Part shown: piece by piece, positions 35,424 to 50,504 of the stretch
Position numbering within the stretch: the stretch's first letter is position 1
How the letters are laid out: each line of letters begins with the position of its first letter
Assembly (NCBI RefSeq): GCF_030035675.1
Contig: NC_084482.1
Coordinates: 220,867,943 to 220,931,942, forward strand
Origin: Rhineura floridana
Lineage: Eukaryota; Chordata; Lepidosauria; Squamata; Rhineuridae
DNA length: 64,000 bases
Direction: 5' to 3'
The notes under the pieces: generated by a model
Database searches by the model: none
Told to the model about the DNA's origin: nothing
The model's input: the letters and a program-made list of their open reading frames with translations, nothing else
Position numbers and translations under genes: made by a program

Positions 35424-36049
35424 AAAGACATCTAAGATGTTCTCCAGGAGAACTCACACCCTGATGGGTCAATTAATCTGCAACGAATCATATTACACAG
35501 GAAGTGAAAAATCCTACAATTTCCAAACCAAAATGGGGCCTCAACGCAGCTGAACATCTACCTGTTGATGTCGCATCTTTGGGATACTGGATAAAGGGAT
35601 CTTTTCTTTCTTCCCAACACGAATGGAGATCCGACTCTTTGAAGGAAATAGACAAGACTAGTTACTTTTGACCAGAAAATATTCAGCCCTTACAAACAGA
35701 GATTTTTATAATTGATTTACATAAAATTATGTGTGGAAAAGTAGCGCAAACAATACAAGCCAAAACATGAGTAAAAAGACAAGCTGCCAGTTAAAGTGTC
35801 TTTTTTCCTTTGAGTTTTGTTTATAGTAGTTCCAAAATAAATTCTTTCCCGTAAAGTATCAACATTTTATAAGGAGTCCGGGCATTCAGCCAATGATCAT
35901 GTCTATATATGGCTGAAGCTGTACAGGGGTGAGTCAGGAGAACTTATCAGAATACAACATCAGCATCAAGATGCAGGTTAGGATGAGAGTTCAAATGATG
36001 GAAACAAGAGTATAGTAGTAATATGAGCATGAACTGACAGAGTCTAGAT

Positions 36050-36185
36050 CAGGGTTTCCCAACCTTTGGTCCACAGATGTTGCTGGACTATAGTTCCCAT
36101 AATTCCTGACCATTGGCCATGCTGGATGGGGCTGATGGGAGTTGTAGTCCCACAACATCTGTGGCTCAAAGGTCGGGAAACCCTG
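36050..36185. mobile_element. Non-autonomous hAT element, 136 bp (unit B)
   Basis: Same insertion as 15518-15653, with 'gtctagat' on both sides (36,042-36,049 and 36,186-36,193) and CAGGG...CCCTG ends. Confidence 0.9.
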
Positions 36186-36869
36186 GTCTAGATAGATACA
36201 AACTAGAGCTATAAAAGACAGACAGCCTTGGGGATTTTTACCAGTTGTCCGTGACACTGGTCGAAGAAAGAACCACCTGCTCTGAGTGTTAAGGTCCACA
36301 CGCAGCAAAGGTGAGATCACTCCTTTTCAGATGGAAATCAATGTGACCTATGCTGTCCTTTGAAATGCAACACGTTAGCGTACATCCCCTTTGTATGTGC
36401 TGTGTAAGACCTATGTTCTGATATGTGGCTATGTCCACAAAGTATAGTAAATTAGACGTGTTAATTATACATAGACACTGATAAAGATTTCCTTTGTTGA
36501 TCGGCCATTAGATATTCCTAGACGTAAAAAGATTCTTGGCTGGGATCTCTGGCCACTTGGTTCACCTAGTCAGACCTAACTGCCGGCAAAAACTGATGGG
36601 TAAAATTAGCCTAAGGAGTAAAATTGGTCTTCTAATCTGAGATGACATTGCCAGTCGTATGCAGCGGACATGACCTGGTCAGCAGAGAGAACTCCCTCAG
36701 CTAACCAATGTGGGAATCTGCTTTGAAACCCTTCCCAAAAGTGGATAAAACTGAACTCCTGGTCCCACTCTGGGTTCCAGTTTGTGCGGTTCCTTTTGCT
36801 GCTTGAAATCTATCTTAGCCCACATGTCAACTGGGGTCTGACTCCATCACCCTCCCCTGCTTTTCCTTC

Positions 36870-37440
36870 CCTACCTCAGCTTCCTGCCTTCTCTGGACCC
36901 TTTCCTGCTGCAGCAAAGGTCCCCTTTTCAAGGGCGCTGCTGCAATTCCTGCTTTCCCGGAATCTCTGCTAGCTGAGGGAACGGCCCTTGTTCCAGCTGC
37001 CAAGGAGCCTTTCTCGGGGTCCCTCTTGCCTCCTGTTTTCGCTGTGTCCCTGCCTGAGTCAAAGAGTCTCTGTGCTCCAGTTCTGCTTCCAGACTTCCCA
37101 CCAGGGCTGGCAAAGCTAAATCTTGCTCTCTGTCCTGTCTTCTGGAGGTCATTCCCTACAAATTGTAGCCTCCACCTCCGCTTCCTCTTCTCCAAACTGC
37201 TGCTTCTTCCTGCTTCAAAGACAAAACCTGACCTTTGGGCAGAGGAAGGAAGAGGGAGGAGGCAGGAGGTGCTCCCGGGAGCATCTCTTCCCACTGGGAG
37301 GTTAGAGTACAAGGCACAGAGTGTCAATGATCTGTTGAGGATGCAGGAGAAGATGCTCTGCTGGAGTTTGGGAGCTCCTGCCCTCTCCTCCTCCTGCTGC
37401 AAGGTAAGATTTTTCATCATGGGGCAGCAGAAGGCAGCAG
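36870..37440. other. GC-richer conserved block (unit B)
   Basis: Copy of 17,132-17,700, including the plus-strand CTGCAAG|GTAAGAT donor near 37,396-37,410. Function unknown. Confidence 0.35.
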
Positions 37441-37487
37441 GGAGGGGCACTTTTCGCACTGAATGATCAAAAGGCCCCAAGAACAGA

Positions 37488-37695
37488 GGAAGCTGCATTC
37501 TACCAGATCAGAGAATTGGTCCATCTAGTCCCGCCTGCTTACAGCAACTAGCTGTGGATGTCACGCAGAGAAAGATCTTTCCCAGCACCTCCTACCGGAT
37601 CCTTTCACCCCCCTTGGAGCTGCCAGGGACTAAACCTCGGACCTTCTACATGCAAAGCAGGTGTTCCCCTTCTGAGCTGCAGTCCCTCCCCAAAT
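37488..37695 (-). mobile_element. tRNA-Ala-like SINE, antisense (unit B)
   Basis: Copy of 17,748-17,955 with the same 'ctgctttgcatgtagaagg' head on the minus strand. Confidence 0.65.
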
Positions 37696-37792
37696 ATCCA
37701 GGGCCCAGGCACCCATTTCCATGATAGCATCCCTGCAGTGGAAGGTTAAATAGCACAGGTGCTAAATCCATACCTTCAACATTCATCAGTCA

Positions 37793-37996
<204 letters not shown>

Positions 37997-38009
37997 TCAG
38001 CCAAACACT

Positions 38010-38935
38010 TGAATAGCTTTCAAAGAAGATTGGACAAATCCATGGAGGATCAGGACATCAGTGGCTACGAGCCACAATGGCAATGCATTTCCTCCACTGC
38101 CAGAGGCAGTATGCTGGGAATGGCAACAGAGCAGGACACTTGGCAGCTACACTTTGGTTCATATCGTACTAATAGCCTGACCAGTGGGGCACGCTGGGAT
38201 TAATTAATTAATTAATTAATTTTATTGCATTTATATACAACCCCATAGCCGAAGCTCTCTGGGTGGTTTACCACAAAAACAATATAGAAATCTAAAAATA
38301 CATTTTAAAAAGCAATTTAAAAGCACATGCTAAAATGCCTGGAAGAAGAGGAAAGTCTTGACCTGGTGCCGAAAAGATCACAGTGTTGGTGCCAGGCTCA
38401 CCTCATCACAGAAATCATTCCATAATTTGGGGGCCACCACTGAGAAGGCCCTCTCCCTTGTTGCCAGACTCCGAGTTTCCCTCGGAGTGGGCACCCAGAA
38501 GAGGGCCTTAGATGTTAAGCGTAGTGTACGGGTGGGTTCGTGTCAGGAGAGGCGTTCCATCAGGTATTTTAGTACCAAGCCGTGTGACTCTCTTGAAGCT
38601 GTCCCACTCTCTTTTTCTTTGCATTTCTTTAGTACAGTTACTTTTTATTTAGCTTTTGTGGGGGTGAGTATTTCTGGATTTTACACTGCTCAGACACAAT
38701 TGCAGGGCAGAGCTTGATTGACTCTCGAAAAAGATCCCACCTCTCCAAGAGTGTATTTTAGGAGTTTTGCCAGAGTTCTGCCAGACACATGTCACCGGAT
38801 CACAAGTAGGGCGAGTGCTCATGTGTTCAGGTCCTGTTTGCAGACTTCCCACAGGCATCTGGTCGGCCACTGCAAGAACCGGCTGCTGGAACAGACGGGC
38901 TACTGGCCTGATCCGGCAGACTCTCCTTATGCAGC
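38010..38935 (+). mobile_element. CR1 3' portion split by an L2 tail (unit B)
   Basis: Copy of 18,272-19,198. Confidence 0.55.
38201..38607 (-). mobile_element. L2-clade LINE 3' end, antisense (unit B)
   Basis: Copy of 18,465-18,870, with the same ATTAATTAAT tail. Confidence 0.7.
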
Positions 38936-39032
38936 CTCAGAGGTAGTATTCTCCCAGAGCCCTCCCCGCTATGCTCAGGGAGATGCACCCCAGCTGTCCC
39001 CTCGGTCTCTCCCCCAATGATCCTCCCCTTAC

Positions 39033-39107
39033 CTGATTGGGCTGCCCGGCTGCTCTTTCCACTCTATCCCACAGAAGAGACAATCCGGACGGTGCCTCTG
39101 AGGCCAT
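39033..39107 (-). CDS. Gene 2: ATG exon (25 codons)
   Basis: Start codon at 39107-39105; the peptide begins MASEAPSGLSLLWDR and is identical to gene 1. The donor CAG|GTAAGG is in phase 0. The upstream CTCTCAG acceptor-like site is kept (exon probably to 39115). Unit B thus has a full set of three coding exons, 75 + 127 + 1709 nt, whose sum is a multiple of three. Confidence 0.85.
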
Positions 39108-39420
39108 GGCGCTGCCTGAGAGGGAGGAGTAAACTAGGCCAGCTCTGGGACTCCCACAGCTTTCACCACGATGCATGTTTCGTAGGGAGCAGCTCTCAAG
39201 GGCCTGCAGGGGAGAGACGGAGGATGGGAGGGATTTCATCCTTCATGCCAATTTGGGATTCAGAGGTTTGAATATTATAAGTAGCCTCAATCCAAATAAA
39301 TAAATGGCACATCCCTTTCCTCTGTTGTTTTCCCCCACAATGCTTGATTTGCAAAAGGCCTTAAAGGCCCCAAATCTCTCTCAGAACATTCTCCAGTTTC
39401 TTCCAGACTTTTCTCCATGC

Positions 39421-39785
39421 TACCCCCAGTAAACTGCCAATGCTTCCTCTCCAACACAATGTAACAAAATAGCAATTTGTCGATTCTTAGCAACATTATC
39501 AACTCCAGCTGCAGAAAGATATAAAATAAAAGCTTGCTCCCATCGCTTCCATGTCTCAGCCAGATTACCTTGCAATAACAGAAGAGGTGGAGGCCAGAAT
39601 GAGTCCATTTTGGACTTCTGACACCATATAATGTGTTTTTTTTCACAATAAACACATCTTGATTCTTTAACATAAGAATAGTATACTTTAATCACCATTC
39701 CACAGGGCACAGTCTTTACATCTGCTTATGCTGTGCTTAACCCATCTCAGCTGAAACACCAACTGAACTCTACTGACAATTCCAA
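39421..39785 (-). mobile_element. Ty3/Gypsy LTR-retrotransposon fossil fragment
   Basis: On the minus strand an LTR-like end is followed by a primer-binding-site-like 'tggtgtcagaagt' and then the start of a Gag-like frame (NLAETWKRWEQAF, AILLHCVGEEAL). The family call rests on the Gag start and the internal-start motif. Only a few hundred bases remain; it is a broken remnant, found only in unit C. Confidence 0.6.
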
Positions 39786-40938
39786 GACCTTAAAGAGATA
39801 TTACAGCACAGGAGGGCTGTAGAAAGTGGAGTCCCTCAAGGATCGGTATTGGGACCTGTACTTTTCAATTTGTTCATTAATGACCTAGAATTTGGAGTGA
39901 GCAGTCAAGTGGCCAAGTTTGCTGACGACACTAAATTGTTCAGGGTTGTTCAAACAAAGAGGGATTGCGAAAGACTCCAAATAGACCTCTCCAAACTGAC
40001 TGAATGGGCGGAAAAATGGCAAATGCAATTCAATATAAACAAGTGTAAAATTATGCATACTGGAGCAAAAAATCTGATTTTCACATATACGCTCGTGGGG
40101 TCTGAACTGGCAGTGACCGACCAGGAGAGAGACCTCGGGTTTGTAGTGGACAGCACGATGAAAATGTCGACCCAGTGTGCGGCAGCTGTGAAAAAGGCAA
40201 ATTCCATGCTAGCGATAATTAGGAAAGGTATTGAAAATAAAACAGCCGATATCATCATGCCGTTGTATAAATCTATGGTGCGGCCGCATTTGGAATACTG
40301 TGTACAGTTCTGGTCGCCTCATCTCAAAAAGGATATTATAGAGTTGGAAAAGGTTCAGAAGAGGGCAACCAGAATGATCAAGCGAATGGAGCGACTCCCT
40401 TACGAGGAAAGGTTGCAGCATTTGGGGCTTTTTAGTTTAGAGAAAAGGCGGGTCAGAGGAGACATGATAGAAGTGTATAAAATTATGCATGGCATTGAGA
40501 AAGTGGATAGAGAAAAGTTCTTCTCCCTCTCTCATAATACTAGAACTCGTGGACATTCAAAGAAGCTGAATGTTGGAAGATTCAGGACAGACAAAAGGAA
40601 GTACTTCTTTACCCCGCGCATAGTTAAACTATGGAATTTGCTCCCACAAGATGCAGTAATGGCCGCCAGCTTTGTTGGCTTTAAAAGAAGATTAGGCAAA
40701 TTCATGGAGGACAGGGCTATCTATGGCTACTAGCCATGATGGCTGTGCTCTGCCACCCTAGTCAGAGGCAGCATGCTTCTGAAACCCAGTTGCCGGAAGC
40801 CTCAGGAGGGGAGAGTGTTCTTGCACTCGGGTCCTGCTTGCGGGCTTCCCCCAGGCACCTGGTTGGCCACTGTGAGAACAGGATGCTGGACTAGATGGGC
40901 CACTGGCCTGATCCAGCAGGCTCTTCTTATGTTCTTAT
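39786..40938 (+). mobile_element. CR1 LINE, 3' part (unit C)
   Basis: An open frame at 39,849-40,733 (294 codons) starts at GPVLFNLFINDL and holds FADDTKLFR (palm), MPLYKSMVRPHLEYCVQFW, LEKVQKRATRMI and LGLFSLEKRRVRGD, all typical of CR1. The 3' UTR ends with 'gatccagcaggctcttctta' and the TTCTTATG repeat. It is 5' truncated and the frame is still open, so it is comparatively young. It serves as the reference for the CR1 tails elsewhere in the window. Confidence 0.9.
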
Positions 40939-41262
40939 GAAAAACTTAATCTGCACAGGTATTATTTCCATGTCATGCCCCTTACAGTTGGCATAAAAAT
41001 AGGTTTGGCACACATTGTAAAGAAATACTGGGCGTGAATTTGGTCAAATGACTCCATCTTGGAGCTTCCTGGGGATGCAAAACGCCTCCACTCTTTCCAT
41101 CAGAAATACGGGGAGAGGAATCCTGACCTGCATTCAGTCTAGTTCAGCTCACTTACCAATGAAAAGAGTATGAAGAATTACTTGCAATACATCCATGTCA
41201 AAATCAGCAGGATGCCTTGTTAGTACCATCCACTTGTATAATCCAAGTTAACCTTTACACAT

Positions 41263-41340
41263 TTCTGGACTACAACCCCCATCTTCCCTGGCATTTGGCC
41301 ATGTTGTCTGGGGCTGATGGGAGATGCAGTCTAATAATAC
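41263..41340. mobile_element. Short hAT-like inverted-repeat remnant (unit C)
   Basis: Copy of 830-900 with 'ggactacaacccccatc' and 'gctgatgggagatgcagtc' arms. Confidence 0.45.
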
Positions 41341-42645
41341 CTGGAGGGCACCAGGTTACAGAACGCTGCTCCAAGTTGAGCAGGTGATGCACGAGGTGGA
41401 AAGCTTAACAGCAAACTCATCTACTGTATTGGGTTGAACAACTGAGGCAATAAGTTGATTTAATTATTATTAATATTACCGATACATTTTATTATATTTT
41501 TATATTTCTATGCAGGTCTTCCTCTAATGAATTCACCATGATTTGTCCCCCTCCTTTTGTCTTCACAACAACATTGTCACTGGGCCCAGGACACCACCTG
41601 AATTTCACTCCTGAGCAGGGATTTGAATCTGGGTCCCTGTGGACATAGCATTAAACTATGATTGCAATAATACAACAGACACACACACCTGCACAGACGT
41701 TGAAGGTCCCACACAGAGTGGATGTCCGAAATCTGGAGTGGCACATAAAAATTCTGCACAGTTTATCCTCACAACAATCCAGTGAGGTGGGCTGGGCTGA
41801 ACAAAAGTGGTCACTGCCCCAGTGTCACCCAGGGACCTGCATAGATCTGGGGGGGGAGATCTTAGACCCCTTACTTTTTTAGGAGCAGGCTCTCAGCAGA
41901 GTCCCCATGTCTCCAGCAACCTGTGAGCCAATCAGCAAGAAAGGAGAGTGTATTAGCCACTGAGAAGAGTCTTCTAACATGCTTCCTTGTTCTTTCCTGA
42001 TAATTAGAGTGAATCAGAGTGAAAGGAGGTGAAGTCAGCCACTGAGACTCTTCTCAGGAGGCAACACTTTGCCCTTCCATGCTTTTTGGCTCCTAGCTGT
42101 GGGAGAAGGCATTAACATGCATCTCATTATCAACCCAGCAGGAACAGGATGGGAGGGGGCATGGCTATCATGAATGGACCCTGCACTTCTGAATTTGCCA
42201 CTACACTACTGTAGAGATGTGAAGGCCCATAACAACAGTGGAAAAATTTGGATTCACTCCCTTCCGTGCTCTGACCCCGCTCCTTAGAGAGCTCTGTATT
42301 GCTGCCCAGGGCACCTACTGGGAGGAAGGGCAGAGTATAAATCTAATAATTAATTAATTGCACTGAAGAAATGTCTGACTTGTTCCTGGCTACAAGAGAC
42401 TCTACTATACAAATGTCAGTGACACATCCATAGCTCCACCCACTCTGGCCCTTGACTGGAAATTGGCCCTTGGAAGGCTGCTTGTGTGTAAATGTGGCCG
42501 TTGGGTTGAAGAATATTTCCTAACCACTACATGAGCCGCAGGCTCTCATCCTGGACCACATTACAGGGCTGTTGCGACCACTGCCAAGATATTGTGCTTT
42601 GGACAGGGGGGACGCTGGCCACGCCAGGAGACACAGACCCCCAGT

Positions 42646-42761
42646 CAGAGCTTGGAAAAGTTACTTTTTTAAACTACAACTCCCATCAGCCCAATCCAGT
42701 GGCCATGCTGGCTGGGGCTGATGGGAGTTGTAGTTTAAAACAGTAACTTTTCCAAACTCTG
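42646..42761. mobile_element. Non-autonomous hAT element, 116 bp (unit C only)
   Basis: CAGAG...CTCTG ends, a long inverted repeat ('ttggaaaagttac' answered by 'gtaacttttccaa'; 'actacaactcccatcagccc' answered by its complement), and an 8-bp flanking duplication 'cccccagt' / 'cccccagc' (42,638-42,645, 42,762-42,769). A and B lack it. Confidence 0.85.
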
Positions 42762-45700
42762 CCCCCAGCAACGCCACAGATGGACCAATCCTGCAAGAGA
42801 AGCTGAGGTCCACTCCTCTAGGGTCTTCCCCTCCAATACACTACCAAGGGGATGTCTGGAGAAGCTCTTCCCCTGGAGCCCAGCTGAGGAGGGGGCATTT
42901 ATTCACCCATTTCCTCCATCCTCTGCCTTGAAAGCTTCTAGAAGCCCATTCAGAGCCTGGTCAGTTTCAGATTCCTCTCTCCATCCCTCCATTTTTCTTC
43001 CCTGGCAGGAAGGAAACTGACCAGCCCCTCTTCCAGTTTAGGAAATCCAAAAGGGGCTCTTCCTCCAGCTCTGGGGCACTTTCTAGGGATTCCCAGAGGG
43101 AAGAGGGGCCTCTTCCATCAACCCCCTCCCCCTCCCAAAAAACAAATCTTCCTTCCCTCATCAGTCCCTTCAGGCCCAGGAATTGCAAAGGCAGCTCCCC
43201 TCCCCCAGCTGTGGCCCTCAAAACCAACACAGGACATCAACCCCCAACAGCTGCATCCCTTTCCCTGGGCGATGGCTTCCAAGAGGGCCTCGAAAGGCCA
43301 ACCCCGCGGCACTTCGGACCCCCCTCTGCAAATGGATTGCATGCAGCATGGGTCCCCCTGAGGAAAAGGGGGGAGTGGGGCTCTTCCCTCCTTTTCCCTC
43401 ACCCCCCAACAAAAATACCAAATCCCCCCCCTTGCACCTCTTTGCCCTCTGCACGCTCCCGCTTCCTCCTCTCTGGGCCTAATACTTTCTTTACCCGGAA
43501 TACCAATGAAGACAGCCCCCCCACTTCCCCTTCAATATGCTCTCCCCCCTCCATGTGATTAAGACTTCCTGCCTCTCTAGGAACCAGAACTCCTTGCCTT
43601 AACCCATCGGAGGACTAAGTGGCAAGAGCTGCTTCTGCCCCCCCCACTGCCAACATTTTCCTCCCTCCCTTCTGTCCCAATATTGCACCTCTTCTTCCTC
43701 TCTTGCCTCCCGCAGAAGCAGCAGCAAGATAGGCGTGTGTGCTGTGTGATATATACAATATACACATTTGTGTGTAAAAAGTAAAGTGTTCAGGAGGGAC
43801 GGTGTAAAAGCTGGAACGGAACACGCCGGAATGGGCTCTTTAGAAAAGAAATTGATGCCAAAAACACTAGGATGTGTTAGAGACACATGAGAACAACATT
43901 TAGGAACAAAAACCACTCCGAGAGCATTTTTATCAATTCTTTAACAACCAAAATGCCCTCCGGAAAGGAATGAACAGCCCCGAACGGCGACTTCCCAGCG
44001 AGCCAGACCCACCAAATTCACCAGTCCCACATGACTACATGGGATGCATGCAATAAGACACAAAACGTCCATGCAAACCACGTTCCGATACCCATTCCGG
44101 GCTATAATACATTTTTACATAATCCAGCCCAGAACAGAAACTTCCCAATCAGCCAGACCTACCAAAATTCACCAACCACACATGTTGCTGCCCCTCGTTG
44201 TGTTGGGAAATGGGAGGATGACCCAGGAACCTCTGGGGTGATCAGCAATACCCGTTCTTGCTGTTTGTAGGTCCACTAAGCAGCACTATTGGTGCTGCTA
44301 CCAGGTTGCGAATGGCTGGTGAATTGGGGAGGGAGAGAGAAAGAGAGATTGGAGGGGCAAGTCGGCTGGCAGAAGGGGGAGAGAAATACGGTTTGCCTTC
44401 AGTAAAATAGATGTGCTATCACAGGAAAAAACTGGGTTCAAAGAAGTGCTCTTGTGTGCTTGGGCTCAGACTCCACCTCTGCCTTGTATTCAAGTTCTGG
44501 GCCAAACCTCACCAGTTTGCTTTCTGTGAAATGAGTTTCTGACACAACTACTTTCAAAATCAAGGTTATTAAAGTCTGGAACCTGTGGGAGGGACTCCTA
44601 CTCATTGGGCAGAGCGCATGAGGTGGAGGCAGAAGAACTTTCCAGTCAAAAGGCTCTCAGGCAAGAAGGCTGGAGAACAGGACCTTGGACAGCCACTGCC
44701 AGTCTGAGGGCCAAACTAGAGGAGATACCAATCATGCAACAAACAACTGCACGATGAGCTTTGCAACACTAAATTGAAGGTGCAGGGCAGCTCATCCCTA
44801 GTGGGGTCCTGACATGCACCTGTTATTTACATTGGGAACAACAATAACACCAGCTCACCAGTCTAATCACTTTTACTGGCTAGATCCCAAGGAAGAGGCA
44901 GGAGGGGACAGGAATGGGGAGTCCTTCAAGAAACCTGGTCCCCAAGATCAGCAGTTGTGCAACTGACCTCCCAGTCAGTAATCTTCACACTTCTGATTCC
45001 CAGAAAATGGCATTCAGAGGCATACTGCTTCCCAGAGAGAAACTACAGGGAAGCATCATTAACAATTGCATAACATGGATTAGTTACACAACATGGATTA
45101 GTTTGAAGTTACCAGACCATTCATATATCTGGCCCGAACTATCTATCCCAACAAACTGCCTCCTACAATAACTTAAGCACAGATTCTCTGCAGCTTTGCT
45201 GCCTTTCCTAAAGGCCCTTTTCTGCCCTAGAGAAGCCATTCTGGCTATGTGACCACTGACAAAACACAATTCTCACTCCTTTTCTTGGTGAGCACCAAAT
45301 GAAAGTATGGTCCTTCATTTGCCTGCTAGGAAATAGCACTGAGACCAGATGCGACTGCGGAGTGAAATCAGTTTGGAAAATATATTTAAAATACATCAGC
45401 AGAAAACTAGTGAATTCATGTTACTTTATGAAAGATGTTAGAATAGCCAACACAAAAAATATCCAAGCAAAATAAAAACCATGTTATACACAAAAATACT
45501 TTTTATTTATATTAATTAAATGTGTACACTGCAGAAGAAATTTATAAAGAATATAAAATGTACATTAAAATGATCAATAAAAATCAACATTTAACAAACA
45601 CTAAAAATGAATAAAATCAACAGTTAAAGGTATGCTAAACTATATGAAAACACTGAGTAAGGAGACCATTAGAAACAAGGACTAGTATTATTTTATTTTC

Positions 45701-45796
45701 ATTTAGAAATCACTTTCCAGAAAGTATCTCAAAAATACCAACAATAAAAAAAACATTTCATATGCAAACCAATTAAAAACATCTTAAAATCCCACA

Positions 45797-46103
45797 CAGA
45801 CCCTCCATGATGCAGAGTGGTAAGCGGCAGTAACACAGTCGAAGCTCTGCTCACGGCCGGAGTTCGATTCCAACGGAAGGAGGAACTCGAATCTCCGGTA
45901 AAAGGGGTCGAGGTCCACTCAGCTTCCCATCCATCCGTGGTCAGTAAAATGAGTGCCCGGCATATGCTGGGGGGTAAAGAAAGACCGGGGAAGGAACTGG
46001 CAGTCCCACCTCATATATATGGTCTGCCTAGTAAACGTCGCAAGTCGTCACCCTATTAGTCGGAAACAACTCGCACTATAAGTGTGGAGACACCTTTACC
46101 TTT
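45797..46103 (+). mobile_element. Sauria-like SINE (unit C)
   Basis: Same insertion as 4117-4423: same 307-bp length and same 'taaaatcccaca' duplication (45,785-45,796 and 46,104-46,115). Confidence 0.85.
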
Positions 46104-46439
46104 TAAAATCCCACAGAAACAGTAATAAAGCTCTGCCCTTAAAAGGTTTGTTGAAAAAGGAAGGTCTTCTATAGGCACCACAAAAAAAAAACACCTGTCT
46201 GATACGTATCAGGAGGAAGTTCAAAAAAGTAGATGCCACCACACAAAAAGCCAGGTTTCTCTATCATGCAGAGTGGACTTCCTAATGAGATGGTATGTGT
46301 AAGAGGCCATCCTCTGCAGATTTCAGTGATGGGCTGCATATATAATAGGTGAGATAATTTTTTAAGCATCCTGGCCCCAACCTGTATAGGGCTTTAATCT
46401 ATGTAGCCTGCAAGATGAAGAGAGGCTCCCATTGAAGTT

Positions 46440-49082
<2,643 letters not shown>

Positions 49083-49454
49083 CTGCTGAGGGGGAAGAGG
49101 GTTGAAAAAAAGCATTGGAATTTCAAGGCAAAAACAAAGCATTTCATCACAGATCAAGCCCAATTATCTGCTTCTTTATTTTTACATTTCCATTATTCCT
49201 CCTCTTGTGTCTTTGCATTCCCAGATGAAACCAAGATTACCTGAGCACAGTTTTGAAATTTCTTTCAAAGATACAGATAAACTAATCAATTCTGAACTGA
49301 AATTATTCTCCCTGCTCCAAAACAAAGAAAGATCTTAGATCTCCTATAGTTGAATAGCACAAGGGTATGTATAGCCAAATGTCACTTGTGGACAGGAAAC
49401 TGTACATAAAGCAAAAAGACCCAGACAGTAAGGGACAGGATACTTCTAAATATC

Positions 49455-49575
49455 AGTTGCTGGGAACTGCAGGAGGGAGCAACAGTTGCATTCAGGTCCT
49501 GTCTGCTTGCTTCCCATAGGCATGCTGCACTAGAGGGGCCATTGGCCTGATCCAACAGGCTCTTCTTATGTTCTT
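49455..49575 (+). mobile_element. CR1 3' end, sense (unit C)
   Basis: Copy of 14,540-14,623 keeping the TTCTTATGTTCTTA terminus. Confidence 0.65.
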
Positions 49576-49839
49576 AAAGACATCTAAGATGTCCTCCAGG
49601 AGAACTCACACCCTGATGGGTTAATTAATCTGCCAGGAATGATATCACACAGGAACCGAACAATCCTACAATTCCCAAACCAAAAAGGGCTTCACAACGC
49701 AGCTGAACATCTACCTGTTGATGTCGCCTCTTCTTTGGGATCCGGGATAAAGGCATCTTCTCTTTCTTCCCAACACGAATGGAGGTCCGACTCTTTGAAG
49801 GAAATAGACAAAACTAGTTACTTTTGACCAGAAACAGGT

Positions 49840-50002
49840 CCATATTTATTGATTGATTGACTGATTGTATTTATATACTGCCCCATAGCCAAAGCTCTCT
49901 GGGCGGTTTACAGTACCTAAAAACATTAAAAACAAATATACAAATTTAAAACACATCTTTTAAAAACAATTTAAAACACAATTTAAATACTTAAAACAAG
50001 TT
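49840..50002 (-). mobile_element. L2-type LINE 3' UTR, antisense (unit C only)
   Basis: 'atactgccccatagccaaag' and 'ctctgggcggtttacag' match the antisense L2 tail at 18,490-18,530. This site is empty in A, B and D. Confidence 0.6.
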
Positions 50003-50504
50003 CCACCTGAAGATTCAAGGGATTAAACTTAGCTGAGATAAGACAGGGATGGCCAAAGACCAACACTACACGACTTTGCAAAGATGTTCTGAACTGTAAC
50101 AAGAATGCGGAGTGTGTATTTCACTGGCAACCGCAGGTACGGCATCCTCATTTTGTTCCCGTTATAACCTTCCACAAGATATTTTCCAGATTCATACCAA
50201 CTGATCTCTTCCATTCGTCTAAGCCCTGTACAATTAGATCTTGTTCTTCCAGCCAAGAGACAAAGCCCAGTGTTGACATTTCTTTCAAAGATACAGATAA
50301 GCTAATTAGTTCTGAACTGAAATTATTCTCCTCTCTCCATAACAAAGAAAGATCTTAGATCTCCTGGAGATGAATAGCACAGGGACGTGTAGATCCAAAT
50401 GTCTCTTGTGGACAAGAAACTGTTCAAAAACCTCAGTTCAGTGACACTGTGGAAACCAATCCAGCTTCATCAACCCCTGTACAATTAGATCTTGTTCTTC
50501 CAGC

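Larger units (their letters stand above)
39118..45784. other. Intergenic spacer of unit C, between genes 2 and 3
   Basis: Colinear with the unit B spacer apart from an exchange at 39,421-40,938, where LTR-element and CR1 sequence replaces about 170 bp, and a hAT insertion at 42,646. It is the most diverged of the three spacers by eye, with many small indels. No host gene is seen. Confidence 0.5.
49083..50504. other. Rearranged intron remnant of gene 3
   Basis: It begins like the other introns but has the empty LINE site near 49,210-49,225. It then jumps from the 8870 equivalent to 9440, to a CR1 tail (49,455-49,575), to the 14,624-14,850 equivalent, to an antisense L2 tail (49,840-50,002), and back to the 9256-9620 equivalent. 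The 'cagataa...ttctgaactgaaattatt' block therefore occurs twice (49,253 and 50,277). No gene is seen. Confidence 0.55.
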
